From NCBI RefSeq assembly GCF_025685685.1, contig NZ_JAGSYH010000006.1:124001-188000 (forward strand): DNA of 64,000 nt, read 5' to 3'. Both the position numbers and the translations under genes were made by a program. Positions 54,228-62,433 of the stretch are shown piece after piece. Each line of letters opens with the position of its first letter. Positions within the stretch are counted from its first letter, which is position 1. The DNA is from Acidicapsa dinghuensis (GTDB lineage Bacteria > Acidobacteriota > Terriglobia > Terriglobales > Acidobacteriaceae). Under the pieces are notes generated by a model that worked only from the letters and a program-made list of their open reading frames with translations, did no database searches and was not told the origin of the DNA.

Positions 54228-54636
54228 AAACCTGCCGGTTTCCAAAGATGAATCACGAATGCGGATGGCTCAACCATCCGCATTTTTTTCGAGATCTCTA
54301 TTCTGGGAGCGAATCGTTTGATTCCTGTGACGGAACATCTCTGTGCGGAAAAAGGAACGGAGACTTCGTCAACAAATGAGCAAAGATGTGATGGGCAATT
54401 GTTATGGACTGCTCAATTTCGTGTTCTATATCGTGTGAGCAAGCACCATCGAGCTGGATGCGCGGCCAGCGGGCTGTGCGAATCGCCAGAATCAGACTGC
54501 TGGCTACGAGCAATATCGGCCTATTTGCGAGAGATCCACTTCGCGCCTGCAGCCGGCAGTCGTCATAGCAACATTATAGGCGAATAAAAAGCGAAATATC
54601 CTCAGCGACAGGTTTCGCACATATCCCATTTGCACA
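54228..54636. other. 409-nt intergenic region
   Basis: Between the exported protein gene and the 3' end of the aquaporin gene. It holds the terminator at 54258-54290. The rest (about 54291-54636) contains short frames on both strands without family features, and nothing else I can support. Confidence 0.5.
54258..54290 (+). terminator. intrinsic terminator
   Basis: AATGCGGATGG (54258-54268) pairs with CCATCCGCATT (54274-54284) around a 5-nt loop, followed by a run of T to 54289. It lies 30 nt after the stop of the exported protein gene. Confidence 0.85.
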
Positions 54637-55386
54637 TCATGCGGAGAAATGAGCCCACCGCAGTAGCAAACCGCAGAGCACGGCGCCAGTGAAATCCCCT
54701 ACGATCGGTATCCATGAGTATCGCCAGTTCGATGGCCCCTTGCCTGCGATGGGCAGCAGGAAGTGAATGAGCCTGGGACCGAAGTCGCGCGCGGGGTTGA
54801 TGGCGTACCCAGTGGTGGAACCAAGCGAAAGACCGATGCCCCAGACCAGGCTGCCCACGAGCCACGGTCCTATTCCAGCAGCCGGACCGGTCGGGGAGAC
54901 GCCGTGGGAACCGATTGCACTGGCCACCAGCACCAAAACAAAGGTGCCAGTCGCCTCTCCGAGAAGGTTGGAGGGCAGGTGCGGGATAGCCGGGCTAGTG
55001 CAAAAGACACCCAGCTTGGCTCCATGGCTCTCGGTAATTTCCCAGTGCGGATAAAAGAACAGCCAAACGAGCGTCGCCCCCGTCATAGCTCCCAGAATCT
55101 GGGCCGACCAGTAGACAGGAATCTGCGAGAAGTCGCCGCTGAAAATCGCGCCTGCCAGCGTAATGGCCGGGTTAAGGTGTGCGCCTGCACTCCCGAAAGC
55201 CTGAGCGGTGAGCACGCCACAGAGCACGGCGATCGCCCACCCGGTCGTGACCACCATCCAGCCCGCGTTTTCGGCATAGGTCTTGCGCAGGCTTACGCTG
55301 GCATTAACGCCGTTGCCCAGCAGAAGAAGGATAAAGGTGCCCATAAACTCGCCGAGCCAGATGGAGTGTGGTGCTGCCAGTTGCAT
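54637..55386 (-). CDS. MIP-family aquaglyceroporin (glycerol uptake facilitator-like)
   Basis: A 249-residue channel with six predicted TM helices. Both half-helix motifs are present: NPAIT in GAHLNPAITLAG and NPARD in AINPARDFGPRL. The Asp after NPAR is typical of glycerol facilitators rather than strict water channels. The N-terminus (HSIWLGEFMGTFILLLLGNG) fits the GlpF group. No glycerol kinase or dehydrogenase gene is adjacent. It is transcribed away from the outer-membrane barrel gene. Confidence 0.9.
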   Translation of the reverse strand: MQLAAPHSIWLGEFMGTFILLLLGNGVNASVSLRKTYAENAGWMVVTTGWAIAVLCGVLTAQAFGSAGAHLNPAITLAGAIFSGDFSQIPVYWSAQILGAMTGATLVWLFFYPHWEITESHGAKLGVFCTSPAIPHLPSNLLGEATGTFVLVLVASAIGSHGVSPTGPAAGIGPWLVGSLVWGIGLSLGSTTGYAINPARDFGPRLIHFLLPIAGKGPSNWRYSWIPIVGDFTGAVLCGLLLRWAHFSA

Positions 55387-55770
55387 GCCATGTCCTTGTC
55401 ACGCGCAGAATCGGCCTCACCCTTCGGACACTACTCGGACCGCAGGTCAGCCGCTTGCGGCGATGCTGATTTAATCGACTCCAGAATTCTCTACATTTGG
55501 GCTCGATTGCGAAAGAGCCCAGTCAATAAACGATACCTGTCCATGCTCGCTTTCATCATGCTCCCGGCTGCGTCTATTGGCACAGACGTCAATTTCGCCA
55601 ACAACCGTTCCGGATCGTCCGGTAAGCCCGTTCCGGCCAGTTACAATGCTGAAAGCAGCGCAAACAAGCACCAGCGCCATTTGAAGACGCGATCGACGAG
55701 ATCGAAACGATAGACATGCTCCGTTTTGGCCGAGAGGCTTTTGCCGGGCAGTCGCGAGGTTCACGACCGA
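55387..55770. other. 384-nt divergent intergenic region
   Basis: Between the aquaporin (minus) and outer-membrane protein (plus). CGTTCCGG occurs twice near 55605 and 55629. A -10-like TACAAT lies at 55642-55647 but without a clear -35. No gene is called. Confidence 0.35.
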
Positions 55771-56370
55771 ATGAAGAAATTTGCTCTACTTGCACTCCTG
55801 CTGACTGTATTCACAATCGCAGGCCGCGCCCAGGAAAGCCGTCAGGATGTCAGCATCAGCGGATCCGGTATGCTGGAGCCGTATGTCAACAGCTCTACCG
55901 ATGTGAAGGTAGCTGCTAAACGTGGCCTCGGTGGCTTAATTAGCTACCGTTTCCAACTCACGCCGCGCGGAGCCGTAGAAGCCAACTATGCGTTTACGCA
56001 GAATTCTCTGCACTATGTAGCCCCAACCTATAACTACCAGGTCAATGCCCGGACACAGGAAGTTTCTGTCGCGTATGTTTTTAGCTTCAACTTCCGTAAT
56101 TGGAACCCCTTTGTTGAAGCTGGCGGCGGCGGACTTTTCTGGGGCAACATCCGCAATCTGGCCACGACAACCCTCGATGTGAAGTCGCAGACAACGATTG
56201 GGGCTGTCTATGGTGGCGGTATTGCCTATGAGATTAGCCCGAGTTTCGATATTCGCGCGGAATATCGTGGCTTCGTCACAAAAGTTCCGGATTTTGGCTA
56301 CAGCCCGCTTGCGACCAATCGCTATTACAACATCAACAATCCGGTAGTCGGCGTAGCCTATCACTTCTAA
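55771..56370 (+). CDS. outer-membrane beta-barrel protein (OmpA/OmpW-like fold)
   Basis: A 199-residue protein with a signal peptide (MKKFALLALLLTVFTIAGRAQ). The mature part alternates polar and hydrophobic residues in short strands ending in an aromatic: GGLISYRFQL, GAVEANYAFTQNS, EVSVAYVFSFNF, NWNPFVEAGGG, FDIRAEYRGFV and a C-terminal NPVVGVAYHF. The final aromatic residue and strand pattern match small eight-stranded barrels of the outer-membrane porin-like group. ATG 55771 begins the signal peptide. It is followed by a hairpin terminator. Confidence 0.8.
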   Translation: MKKFALLALLLTVFTIAGRAQESRQDVSISGSGMLEPYVNSSTDVKVAAKRGLGGLISYRFQLTPRGAVEANYAFTQNSLHYVAPTYNYQVNARTQEVSVAYVFSFNFRNWNPFVEAGGGGLFWGNIRNLATTTLDVKSQTTIGAVYGGGIAYEISPSFDIRAEYRGFVTKVPDFGYSPLATNRYYNINNPVVGVAYHF

Positions 56371-56396
56371 TCGCGTAGTTGTTTGACCGATACGCC

Positions 56397-56426
56397 AAAG
56401 GGCCCTCCTCGAAGGAAGGCCCTTTT
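56397..56426. terminator. intrinsic terminator between convergent genes
   Basis: AAAGGGCC (56397-56404) pairs with GGCCCTTT (56418-56425), and inside it TCCT (56406-56409) pairs with AGGA (56413-56416). A short T-run follows. It serves the outer-membrane protein gene and possibly the convergent SRPBCC gene. Confidence 0.75.
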
Positions 56427-56455
56427 ACTTTGTGGATATGCCTGGCAATGGCGAA

Positions 56456-57067
56456 TCAACGCCGGCGCACCGACTGGGCGGCAGCTATCGGCAAAATCTC
56501 TTCAAGCCGCTTCCTCCGATGTGCAAACAGAGTTGCAAGCTGTGGTCGTATATACGAGTTGTGGGCAAACTCGCCTAAAGGTCCCATTGGCGGCTCATAC
56601 TCCACGTCGTCGGTTACCAGCGTTCCATCGATGCTTTCTCTGACTTCCCTTGTGATCCCGTGGCGATGATGCCAGTACGCGAACGGTCCCGAGAGTTGCT
56701 CATCGCAGAAATGGCTCATCCATATAAACTCGGTGATGCGCGCCAGCCAGCGGGAGCGTAGAAACAGGCCTCGCATGAGGCGAAAGCTGAGAACGATCTC
56801 CGATCCCACTCCGGCTGCGGGGCTTTGAAAGCGCAATGCTGGGTCGGTGGCGACTGGCCGCGTCGGAGGGGCGATCAGACGTGAGCTCTCGACGCGAGCG
56901 CGCTGCCAGGCAGGCAGCAGGTGTGGCAGATTCGCAGGATTGGCAAAGAAAGCGAAGACCAGTTCCACCGGAAAGGGAACCCATTGCTCTGAGCTGAAAG
57001 TATGTCGCACTTTGCCTGTCGCTCCGTGTATCGCTTGTTCTAGCGTACCCGGCCAGAGCCGTGCCAC
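56456..57067 (-). CDS. SRPBCC-family (START-like) protein
   Basis: A 203-residue protein with a helix-grip (SRPBCC/polyketide cyclase-like) domain starting after residue 20: TFSSEQWVPFPVELVFAFFANPANL is the usual first strand-helix, followed by SEIVLSFRLMRGLFLRSRWLARITEF and the central SGPFAYWHHRHGI. These proteins bind hydrophobic ligands. The basic C-terminus (HRRKRLEEI) is typical. The start at 57067 has several upstream alternatives; the leader MARLWPGTLEQAI may not be part of the mature fold. Confidence 0.8.
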   Translation of the reverse strand: MARLWPGTLEQAIHGATGKVRHTFSSEQWVPFPVELVFAFFANPANLPHLLPAWQRARVESSRLIAPPTRPVATDPALRFQSPAAGVGSEIVLSFRLMRGLFLRSRWLARITEFIWMSHFCDEQLSGPFAYWHHRHGITREVRESIDGTLVTDDVEYEPPMGPLGEFAHNSYIRPQLATLFAHRRKRLEEILPIAAAQSVRRR

Positions 57068-57202
57068 ATGCTGAATTCGCAGAAACCAGCCCGGTTAAAT
57101 TAACGTAGACAAAAGCAAATCCTGAATTTCAGCCAATCGCCGCGGTGACTTGGCAGGCGGAGTTCCAGGAGTCGATGCAAGTGTTGTAGGAGCAAATTTC
57201 TG

Positions 57203-57688
57203 GTGCCTCGGTCCGGAGTCCGCAAAAAACGCAATCGCTGGCTTGAGTTGATTGCTACATACAAGCTGTTGCAGTCAATTTTGCTGATTGCCGTGGCAGT
57301 GGGTGCTCTGAAGCTGGTGCATAAAGACGTGGCTGACGTGCTGGGCAACCTGGCGACAGCGATGCGGATGAATACGGATGGCCGGGTTCTCAGTTTCCTC
57401 CTCGAAAAAGCGTCGCTTCTGACGGACCATCGATTGCGGCAGATTTCTTTCTTTCTTTTCTTTTATGCAGGCTTGGGTTTTCTCGAAGGTCTTGGGCTCA
57501 TGCTGGAGAAGGTCTGGGCCGAATATCTAACGGCAATTCTCACTGCATCGTTCCTTCCGCTTGAGATTTTCGAGTTGATGCACAGAGTCACCTCGATCCG
57601 CGTGGCCCTTCTCTTCGTAAACCTGGCCGTACTGGCCTACCTCGTCGCTCACCTGATTGATCGGAAGCGGACAGTTCGGCGCTGGTAG
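57203..57688 (+). CDS. DUF2127 membrane protein
   Basis: A 161-residue integral membrane protein matching the DUF2127 pattern: a basic N-terminus, LELIATYKLLQSILLIAVAVGAL, a central LLTDHRLRQISFFLFFYAGLGFLEGLGLML and C-terminal LFVNLAVLAYLVAHLI. Four TM helices are likely. It starts at GTG 57203, with AGGAG upstream. Function unknown. It is not obviously linked to the mraZ cluster, which has its own control region. Confidence 0.8.
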   Translation: MPRSGVRKKRNRWLELIATYKLLQSILLIAVAVGALKLVHKDVADVLGNLATAMRMNTDGRVLSFLLEKASLLTDHRLRQISFFLFFYAGLGFLEGLGLMLEKVWAEYLTAILTASFLPLEIFELMHRVTSIRVALLFVNLAVLAYLVAHLIDRKRTVRRW

Positions 57689-57990
57689 AGCAGAAAATCT
57701 GACCCAACACAGTAAACACTACATCTTGTGGTGCTTTTCTTTTCTGGCCATCGTGTAGCGTCCCGGTTGGGGATTCCGGTAAAACTGTTGCGGACGAGGG
57801 GCAAATTTTAGAAATCGGCAGGGGTTAAAAGGGGAAAGTTAGGCTACTCTGGTGGAAATTTTTGGAGTGCCATGGAATATTCTCTCCAAAACTCGGGTAC
57901 TATGAATCGTGATCTCCGATGTTGGGGTAATTCCCAAACGGATATACGAAGTTTTGCAGGCCGGGTACAAGGCCAGATCCGAGAGAAGCA
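57689..57990. other. 302-nt mraZ upstream control region
   Basis: Contains three TGGAN boxes (57853-57877), two AGGGG elements 10 bp apart (57820-57824, 57830-57834), and an inverted repeat TTTTGGAG (57860-57867) / CTCCAAAA (57884-57891) overlapping the boxes. No terminator for the DUF2127 gene was recognised. Confidence 0.5.
57853..57877 (+). promoter_or_regulatory. candidate MraZ-binding boxes
   Basis: TGGAA (57853), TGGAG (57863) and TGGAA (57873) are repeated with an exact 10-bp period, that is, 5-nt boxes with 5-nt spacers, the known layout of MraZ operators (TGGGN repeats in other bacteria). They lie about 115-140 nt upstream of the mraZ start. Confidence 0.55.
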
Positions 57991-58485
57991 ATGTTTCGCG
58001 GTTCGCAGGAAGCAAAAGTCGATGAAAAAGGCAGACTGAAGCTTCCTGCGGACTTCATGAAGGTGATTGCGGACAAGCAGTACGGTCCGGTGTTTTTTAT
58101 TACTTCCCGCGACGGGCGCAAGGCTGAAATCTGGCCGATGCAGGAGTGGGAGATCGAGGAAGCAAAGAAGGCGGAGCTGCCCGAAGACGATCCAGCCAAG
58201 ATTGCCTGGATGCAGATCGTGAATTACTTCGGCAGCGTGGTCGAGATCGACAAGCAGGACCGCCTGATGCTCTCGAAGAAGGTGCGGGAGAAGTTTCAGT
58301 TAGTGAATGTGGAAGTGGTCGTCATCGGTTCACAGCGGTTTTTGACAGTGCAAACCGAGTCGGAAGCAGATCAGGATCTGGCAAGCCTGGTGGGACCGGG
58401 TGAAGGCAGCGGCAAGCTAATGACGATTGCGGAAGCAAGATCAATTCTGGCGCAACGGGAAGCCAGCAAACAGCAGGGCTCCTGA
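57991..58485 (+). CDS. mraZ: transcriptional regulator MraZ
   Basis: A 164-residue protein with two AbrB-like SpoVT folds: MFRGSQEAKVDEKGRLKLP at the N-terminus and GSVVEIDKQDRLMLSKKVRE near residue 90. MraZ represses its own division and wall operon. It is slightly longer than typical (about 145 residues), with a C-terminal tail. It heads the dcw cluster and is followed by rsmH after 29 nt. Confidence 0.93.
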   Translation: MFRGSQEAKVDEKGRLKLPADFMKVIADKQYGPVFFITSRDGRKAEIWPMQEWEIEEAKKAELPEDDPAKIAWMQIVNYFGSVVEIDKQDRLMLSKKVREKFQLVNVEVVVIGSQRFLTVQTESEADQDLASLVGPGEGSGKLMTIAEARSILAQREASKQQGS

Positions 58486-58514
58486 AGCGCAGGCAAGCCC
58501 CCAAGGGGGAGAAC

Positions 58515-59441
58515 ATGACGCAGAGTAATCCACGCCATGTTCCAGTTCTTTCTCAGGATGTGATCCGATACCTCGATGTACGCGAGGGTGGTACTTACCT
58601 CGATTGCACCATCGGACTTGCAGGTCACTCGAGCCTGATCGCTCGTAAGCTCGGGCCGGAAGGGCATCTGATCGGTTTCGATCGTGATCCCAAGGCGCTG
58701 GAGCTTGCCGAGCAGCGATTGAACGCGCTCAGGGAAGAGTTGGGCAGCGGGATGCCGAGGGTGACGCTGATTGGCGAAGCTTTCAGTCAGGCGGCAGAAC
58801 ATGTAGAGCCGGAAAGTCTCGATGGATTGCTAGCAGATTTCGGCGTGAGCAGCATGCAGCTCGATGAGCCAGAGCGAGGATTCAGTTTTCAGGCAGACGG
58901 ACCCCTGGATATGCGCCAGGACACGCGCAAGGGACCAACTGCCGCACAAGTGGTGAATGAGATGGACGAGAGAGATCTTGCCAATCTCATTTACGAATAC
59001 GGAGAAGAGAGGAGGTCGCGGAGAATCGCCAGAGCCATTGTCAGGGCGCGGCCGCTAACGACTACGGGACAGTTAGCCCGTATCGTTAGCGGCAGCGCCC
59101 CGATGATGAAATCCGAGCGAATCCATCCAGCGACAAGAACCTTTCAGGCGCTTCGTATTCACGTTAACCGCGAACTAGATGAGATACGCGATCTGCTGGA
59201 AGCCGCACCCCTCCTGCTTAAGAGAGGGGCGCTTAAGCCTTCTGGACGTCTCGTAGTCATCAGCTTTCATTCGCTAGAAGACCGCATCGCTAAAGATGTA
59301 TTCCGCGAAAAAGCGGCAGAGGGCATCCTGAACATCATCACACGCAAGCCAGTAACGGCCGATGAAGAGGAAACGGGTCGCAATCCGAGAGCACGCAGTG
59401 CCAAGCTCAGAGCGGCAGAGAGAACTGACAAGAAGATTTAA
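58515..59441 (+). CDS. rsmH: 16S rRNA m4C1402 methyltransferase
   Basis: A 308-residue SAM-dependent methyltransferase of the RsmH/MraW family: HVPVLSQDVIRYL at the N-terminus, TYLDCTIGLAGHSS (SAM loop), GLLADFGVSSMQLDEPERGFSF, GPLDMRQD, RIHPATRTFQALRIHVN and VVISFHSLEDRIAK are all diagnostic. It methylates C1402 in the ribosomal decoding centre. GGGGGAG lies upstream of ATG 58515. Second gene of the dcw cluster. Confidence 0.95.
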   Translation: MTQSNPRHVPVLSQDVIRYLDVREGGTYLDCTIGLAGHSSLIARKLGPEGHLIGFDRDPKALELAEQRLNALREELGSGMPRVTLIGEAFSQAAEHVEPESLDGLLADFGVSSMQLDEPERGFSFQADGPLDMRQDTRKGPTAAQVVNEMDERDLANLIYEYGEERRSRRIARAIVRARPLTTTGQLARIVSGSAPMMKSERIHPATRTFQALRIHVNRELDEIRDLLEAAPLLLKRGALKPSGRLVVISFHSLEDRIAKDVFREKAAEGILNIITRKPVTADEEETGRNPRARSAKLRAAERTDKKI

Positions 59442-59455
59442 GGAAGAGAGAGATC

Positions 59456-59968
59456 ATGGCAGCGCAGGCAGCAACATATTTCGAAAGTGGACGCAGCTCA
59501 AGCCGTCGTATTGAAGAGCGCAACGCGCGGCTCTTTGCAGAGCAGCAGCGTCTGCGCCGTGGTCCCACGCTCGAGGTCTTCTTTCCCAAGCGCATCGATA
59601 ACTCACGTCTCGTGAAGGCTCCGGACACGGTACGCGTCCGTGAGATGCGTATCTTTGCCGCAGCTGTCACGATGCTGTTCTCCCTGGTCATGTTTTATGG
59701 ATGGCAGCATTTCAGCTCGATCGAAATCGGCTACAACGTGGAAGCAAAGAAACAACAGGTTGAACTTCTGCGTGAGCAGAACCGCCAGTTGAAACTTACC
59801 GAAGCCGAGCTTTCGCAACCTAATCGTATTGACAGCATGGCGCGGCAGATGGGTTTAACCGAGGTGCAGCCACAGCAGGTGGTGCATACAGCAGATCAGG
59901 TGACCACCAGCGCTCCAGCCCTTGCACAGATGAATCCCGCAGCAGGCAAACTTGCACCAACCCCCTAG
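59456..59968 (+). CDS. ftsL: FtsL-like cell division protein
   Basis: A 170-residue bitopic protein. The cytoplasmic N-terminus (about 60 residues, with EERNARLFAEQQRLRRG) is followed by one TM (IFAAAVTMLFSLVMFYGW, about residues 65-83) and a periplasmic coiled coil (KKQQVELLREQNRQLKLTEAEL) then NRIDSMARQMGL, a pattern shared by FtsL proteins. It links FtsB/FtsQ to FtsW-FtsI at the septum. Position between rsmH and ftsI supports the assignment. The C-terminus is Ala/Gln/Pro rich. Confidence 0.85.
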   Translation: MAAQAATYFESGRSSSRRIEERNARLFAEQQRLRRGPTLEVFFPKRIDNSRLVKAPDTVRVREMRIFAAAVTMLFSLVMFYGWQHFSSIEIGYNVEAKKQQVELLREQNRQLKLTEAELSQPNRIDSMARQMGLTEVQPQQVVHTADQVTTSAPALAQMNPAAGKLAPTP

Positions 59969-60053
59969 CTGCGGGTCTTGCCATCCAGCACGCGTCTAGC
60001 GCGCAGGAACCGGCGATAGCAGCAATCGAAAGACCCAATCTGGAGTGCACGGC

Positions 60054-62336
60054 GTGAACCAGACAGCTCCATTTCAACTTCGCGCCAACCGCCCTCGCGG
60101 TTCTAACGCGGCGTCGTTGTTGCCGCTGCGCTTCTGGCTAATCTGTCTGGCTATGCTCATCTGGGTCTCGCTGATCGCAGTCAAGCTTTTCTGGTTGCAG
60201 ATCATGCGGCATCAGGAGTTCGTCGAAAAAGCCCAAAAGCAGCAGCAGCATACTTTTGAAGTAGCGCCGCGCCGCGGCGTTCTCTACGACCGCAACCTGC
60301 GTGAACTGGCCATGACGGTCCAGGCGGATTCAATTTTTGCCGTTCCTTCTGAAATCGATGACAAGACAGCAACCGTTCATCAACTTGCGCAGATCGTGCA
60401 TGCCAATCCAGAAGATAGCTGGACCACCGAGGCGCAGATCAACGAACGCGTTGATGCCTCGCGCGGCTTTGCCTGGATCGCTCGACGCGTGAAGCCGGAA
60501 GTCGCAGCCAAGGTGAAGGCGCTCAATCTGAAGGGCATTTATTTCCAGAAAGAATTCGAACGCTTCTACCCGGATAATCAGATCGCCGCACAAGTGCTTG
60601 GCTATGTAGGAGTAGACGATAACGGTCTCGGTGGCATGGAGCAGAAGTTCGATGCGCCGCTCCACGGCAAGCCGGGCCGCATGTATGCCGCCGTAGACGC
60701 ACGCCGCCGCGTGATGGGCTCCACTGAGCGCGAGCCTGAGCCGGGAGCAAATCTCGAACTCACGATCGACGAAAATATCCAGTTCATAGCAGAGAAGGCT
60801 CTCGACGCCGCGATGCAGCGGACCAAGGCTGACAATGGCACAGTCGTGATTCAGGATGTGCACACCGGGCAGATTCTTGCACTTGCAATCCGGCCCACCT
60901 TCAACCCCAACGACTTTCGTCACGCAACACCTGCGCTGCTGCGCGATCATGCCGTGAGCGATGTCTACGAGCCGGGTTCAACATTCAAGCTGGTGACGTA
61001 CGCTTCGGCCATCGATCAGCACATTGTGAAACCCGATGACATGATCGATTGCCAGGGCGGCGCCATCACATTTAACGGCCGCACCATTCACGACGATCAA
61101 CACGATCATCTTGGCGTTATCACAGTGGAGCAGGCGCTGGAACACTCCAGCGACGTGGCAGCGGTAAAGCTGGCTCTACGCATGGGCAGGGACAATTTCT
61201 ATAACTACATTCGCGATTTCGGGTTTGGTGCGCGTTCCGGACTGGAGTTGCCAGGCGAAACACGCGGGTTGCTGCGGCGCCCAGACCGTTGGGGTGCCAC
61301 ATCCATCGGATCTATCGCCATCGGTCAGGAGATTGGTGTAACACCGATTCAGCTTGTTTCGATGGTGTCGACAATCGCCAATGGCGGCGTATATCTGCCG
61401 CCGCACATTCTCATGGCCGAGCAGGGCAAGGATGGTAAGGTCGTTGGCCAGCCAACAACCCAGCTTGCTGCTGAACCTCTTCATGGTGGCGAGGAGCTGC
61501 CAGATCCATTACCTCCAGGAGCGCATCGCGTCATCAGCACGATGTCCGCCGCGGAGATGCGCAAGATGATGGAAGCGGTGGTACTCTACGGCACGGGCAA
61601 GAGTGCGCAGCTCAATGGCTATTCTTCAGGCGGCAAAACCGGTACCGCGCAAAAGATCGATCCGGCGACACATACCTATTCGAAGACCATGCACATTGCG
61701 TCGTTTGCGGGTATCGCTCCCGTGAACTCGCCAGTGATCGCTGTCGCCGTCGTTCTCGATAATCCTAAGGGCGGCGGCGTTTCCTACTATGGTGGCGCCG
61801 CATCGGCTCCTGTCTTTACGCAGGTAGCACAGGAAACGCTGGAGTATCTCGGTATTCCGCACGATATCGATCTACGCCCACTCTCAGCGTCGAAGAATCT
61901 CACGGCAAAGGATGTGGAGCCGGCTCAGGAAGAGACCGGCGATGCAAGTGAGCTGGTCGCCGCCATGAACGATCTGCCCGCCGACGATCCGTTGCGCGAG
62001 TCCATCAGCAATGCAAAGGCCAGCGCAAAGGCCGCGAAGGCGCAGAAGCAGGCAGATGCAAAGAGCGACACATTGCATCAGCCAACAGTAGCTGAAGCAC
62101 AGAGCAGCGCAACGACGGCTCAGCCGCAGGTGGTGGCTGTTTCTCTGCCGGTGGGAACCGATGGCGTCAAAGTCCCATCTCTAGTCGGGTTGCCAATCCG
62201 CCAGGTAGTGCAGCAGGCAGCGCTGGCAGGACTGAATTTGCAGGTGACGGGCCGCGGCCTGGTCCGCTCACAAGAGCCCGCCGCAGGCTCAGTTGTCGCG
62301 CCCGGTTCACAGCTCACCGTGCACTGCGCGCGTTGA
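60054..62336 (+). CDS. ftsI: septal penicillin-binding protein with PASTA domain
   Basis: A 760-residue class B transpeptidase: N-terminal TM (FWLICLAMLIWVSLIAVKLF), a dimerisation domain, then the transpeptidase domain with STFK (Ser309, Lys312), a second motif SSD (365-367, where SxN is usual) and KTGT (Lys528). A PASTA domain (VKVPSLVGLPIRQVVQQA onwards) forms the C-terminus, preceded by an Ala/Lys-rich linker. GTG 60054 is preferred, as TGGAG (60041-60045) lies 8 nt upstream; GTG 60045 overlaps that site. It cross-links septal murein. Confidence 0.92.
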   Translation: MNQTAPFQLRANRPRGSNAASLLPLRFWLICLAMLIWVSLIAVKLFWLQIMRHQEFVEKAQKQQQHTFEVAPRRGVLYDRNLRELAMTVQADSIFAVPSEIDDKTATVHQLAQIVHANPEDSWTTEAQINERVDASRGFAWIARRVKPEVAAKVKALNLKGIYFQKEFERFYPDNQIAAQVLGYVGVDDNGLGGMEQKFDAPLHGKPGRMYAAVDARRRVMGSTEREPEPGANLELTIDENIQFIAEKALDAAMQRTKADNGTVVIQDVHTGQILALAIRPTFNPNDFRHATPALLRDHAVSDVYEPGSTFKLVTYASAIDQHIVKPDDMIDCQGGAITFNGRTIHDDQHDHLGVITVEQALEHSSDVAAVKLALRMGRDNFYNYIRDFGFGARSGLELPGETRGLLRRPDRWGATSIGSIAIGQEIGVTPIQLVSMVSTIANGGVYLPPHILMAEQGKDGKVVGQPTTQLAAEPLHGGEELPDPLPPGAHRVISTMSAAEMRKMMEAVVLYGTGKSAQLNGYSSGGKTGTAQKIDPATHTYSKTMHIASFAGIAPVNSPVIAVAVVLDNPKGGGVSYYGGAASAPVFTQVAQETLEYLGIPHDIDLRPLSASKNLTAKDVEPAQEETGDASELVAAMNDLPADDPLRESISNAKASAKAAKAQKQADAKSDTLHQPTVAEAQSSATTAQPQVVAVSLPVGTDGVKVPSLVGLPIRQVVQQAALAGLNLQVTGRGLVRSQEPAAGSVVAPGSQLTVHCAR

Positions 62337-62433
62337 TTTCTCCAGCTTCTGACAATGCAATCTGTCGATTGCGTAGGATGATTGCGCAGAATGTTCGCGC
62401 CCGCCGAGCCGTCAGAATAGAATCGAATGCGGC

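Noticed and set aside
54763-55713. 316-codon plus-strand frame
   Set aside because: Antisense to the aquaporin gene, which has both NPA motifs.
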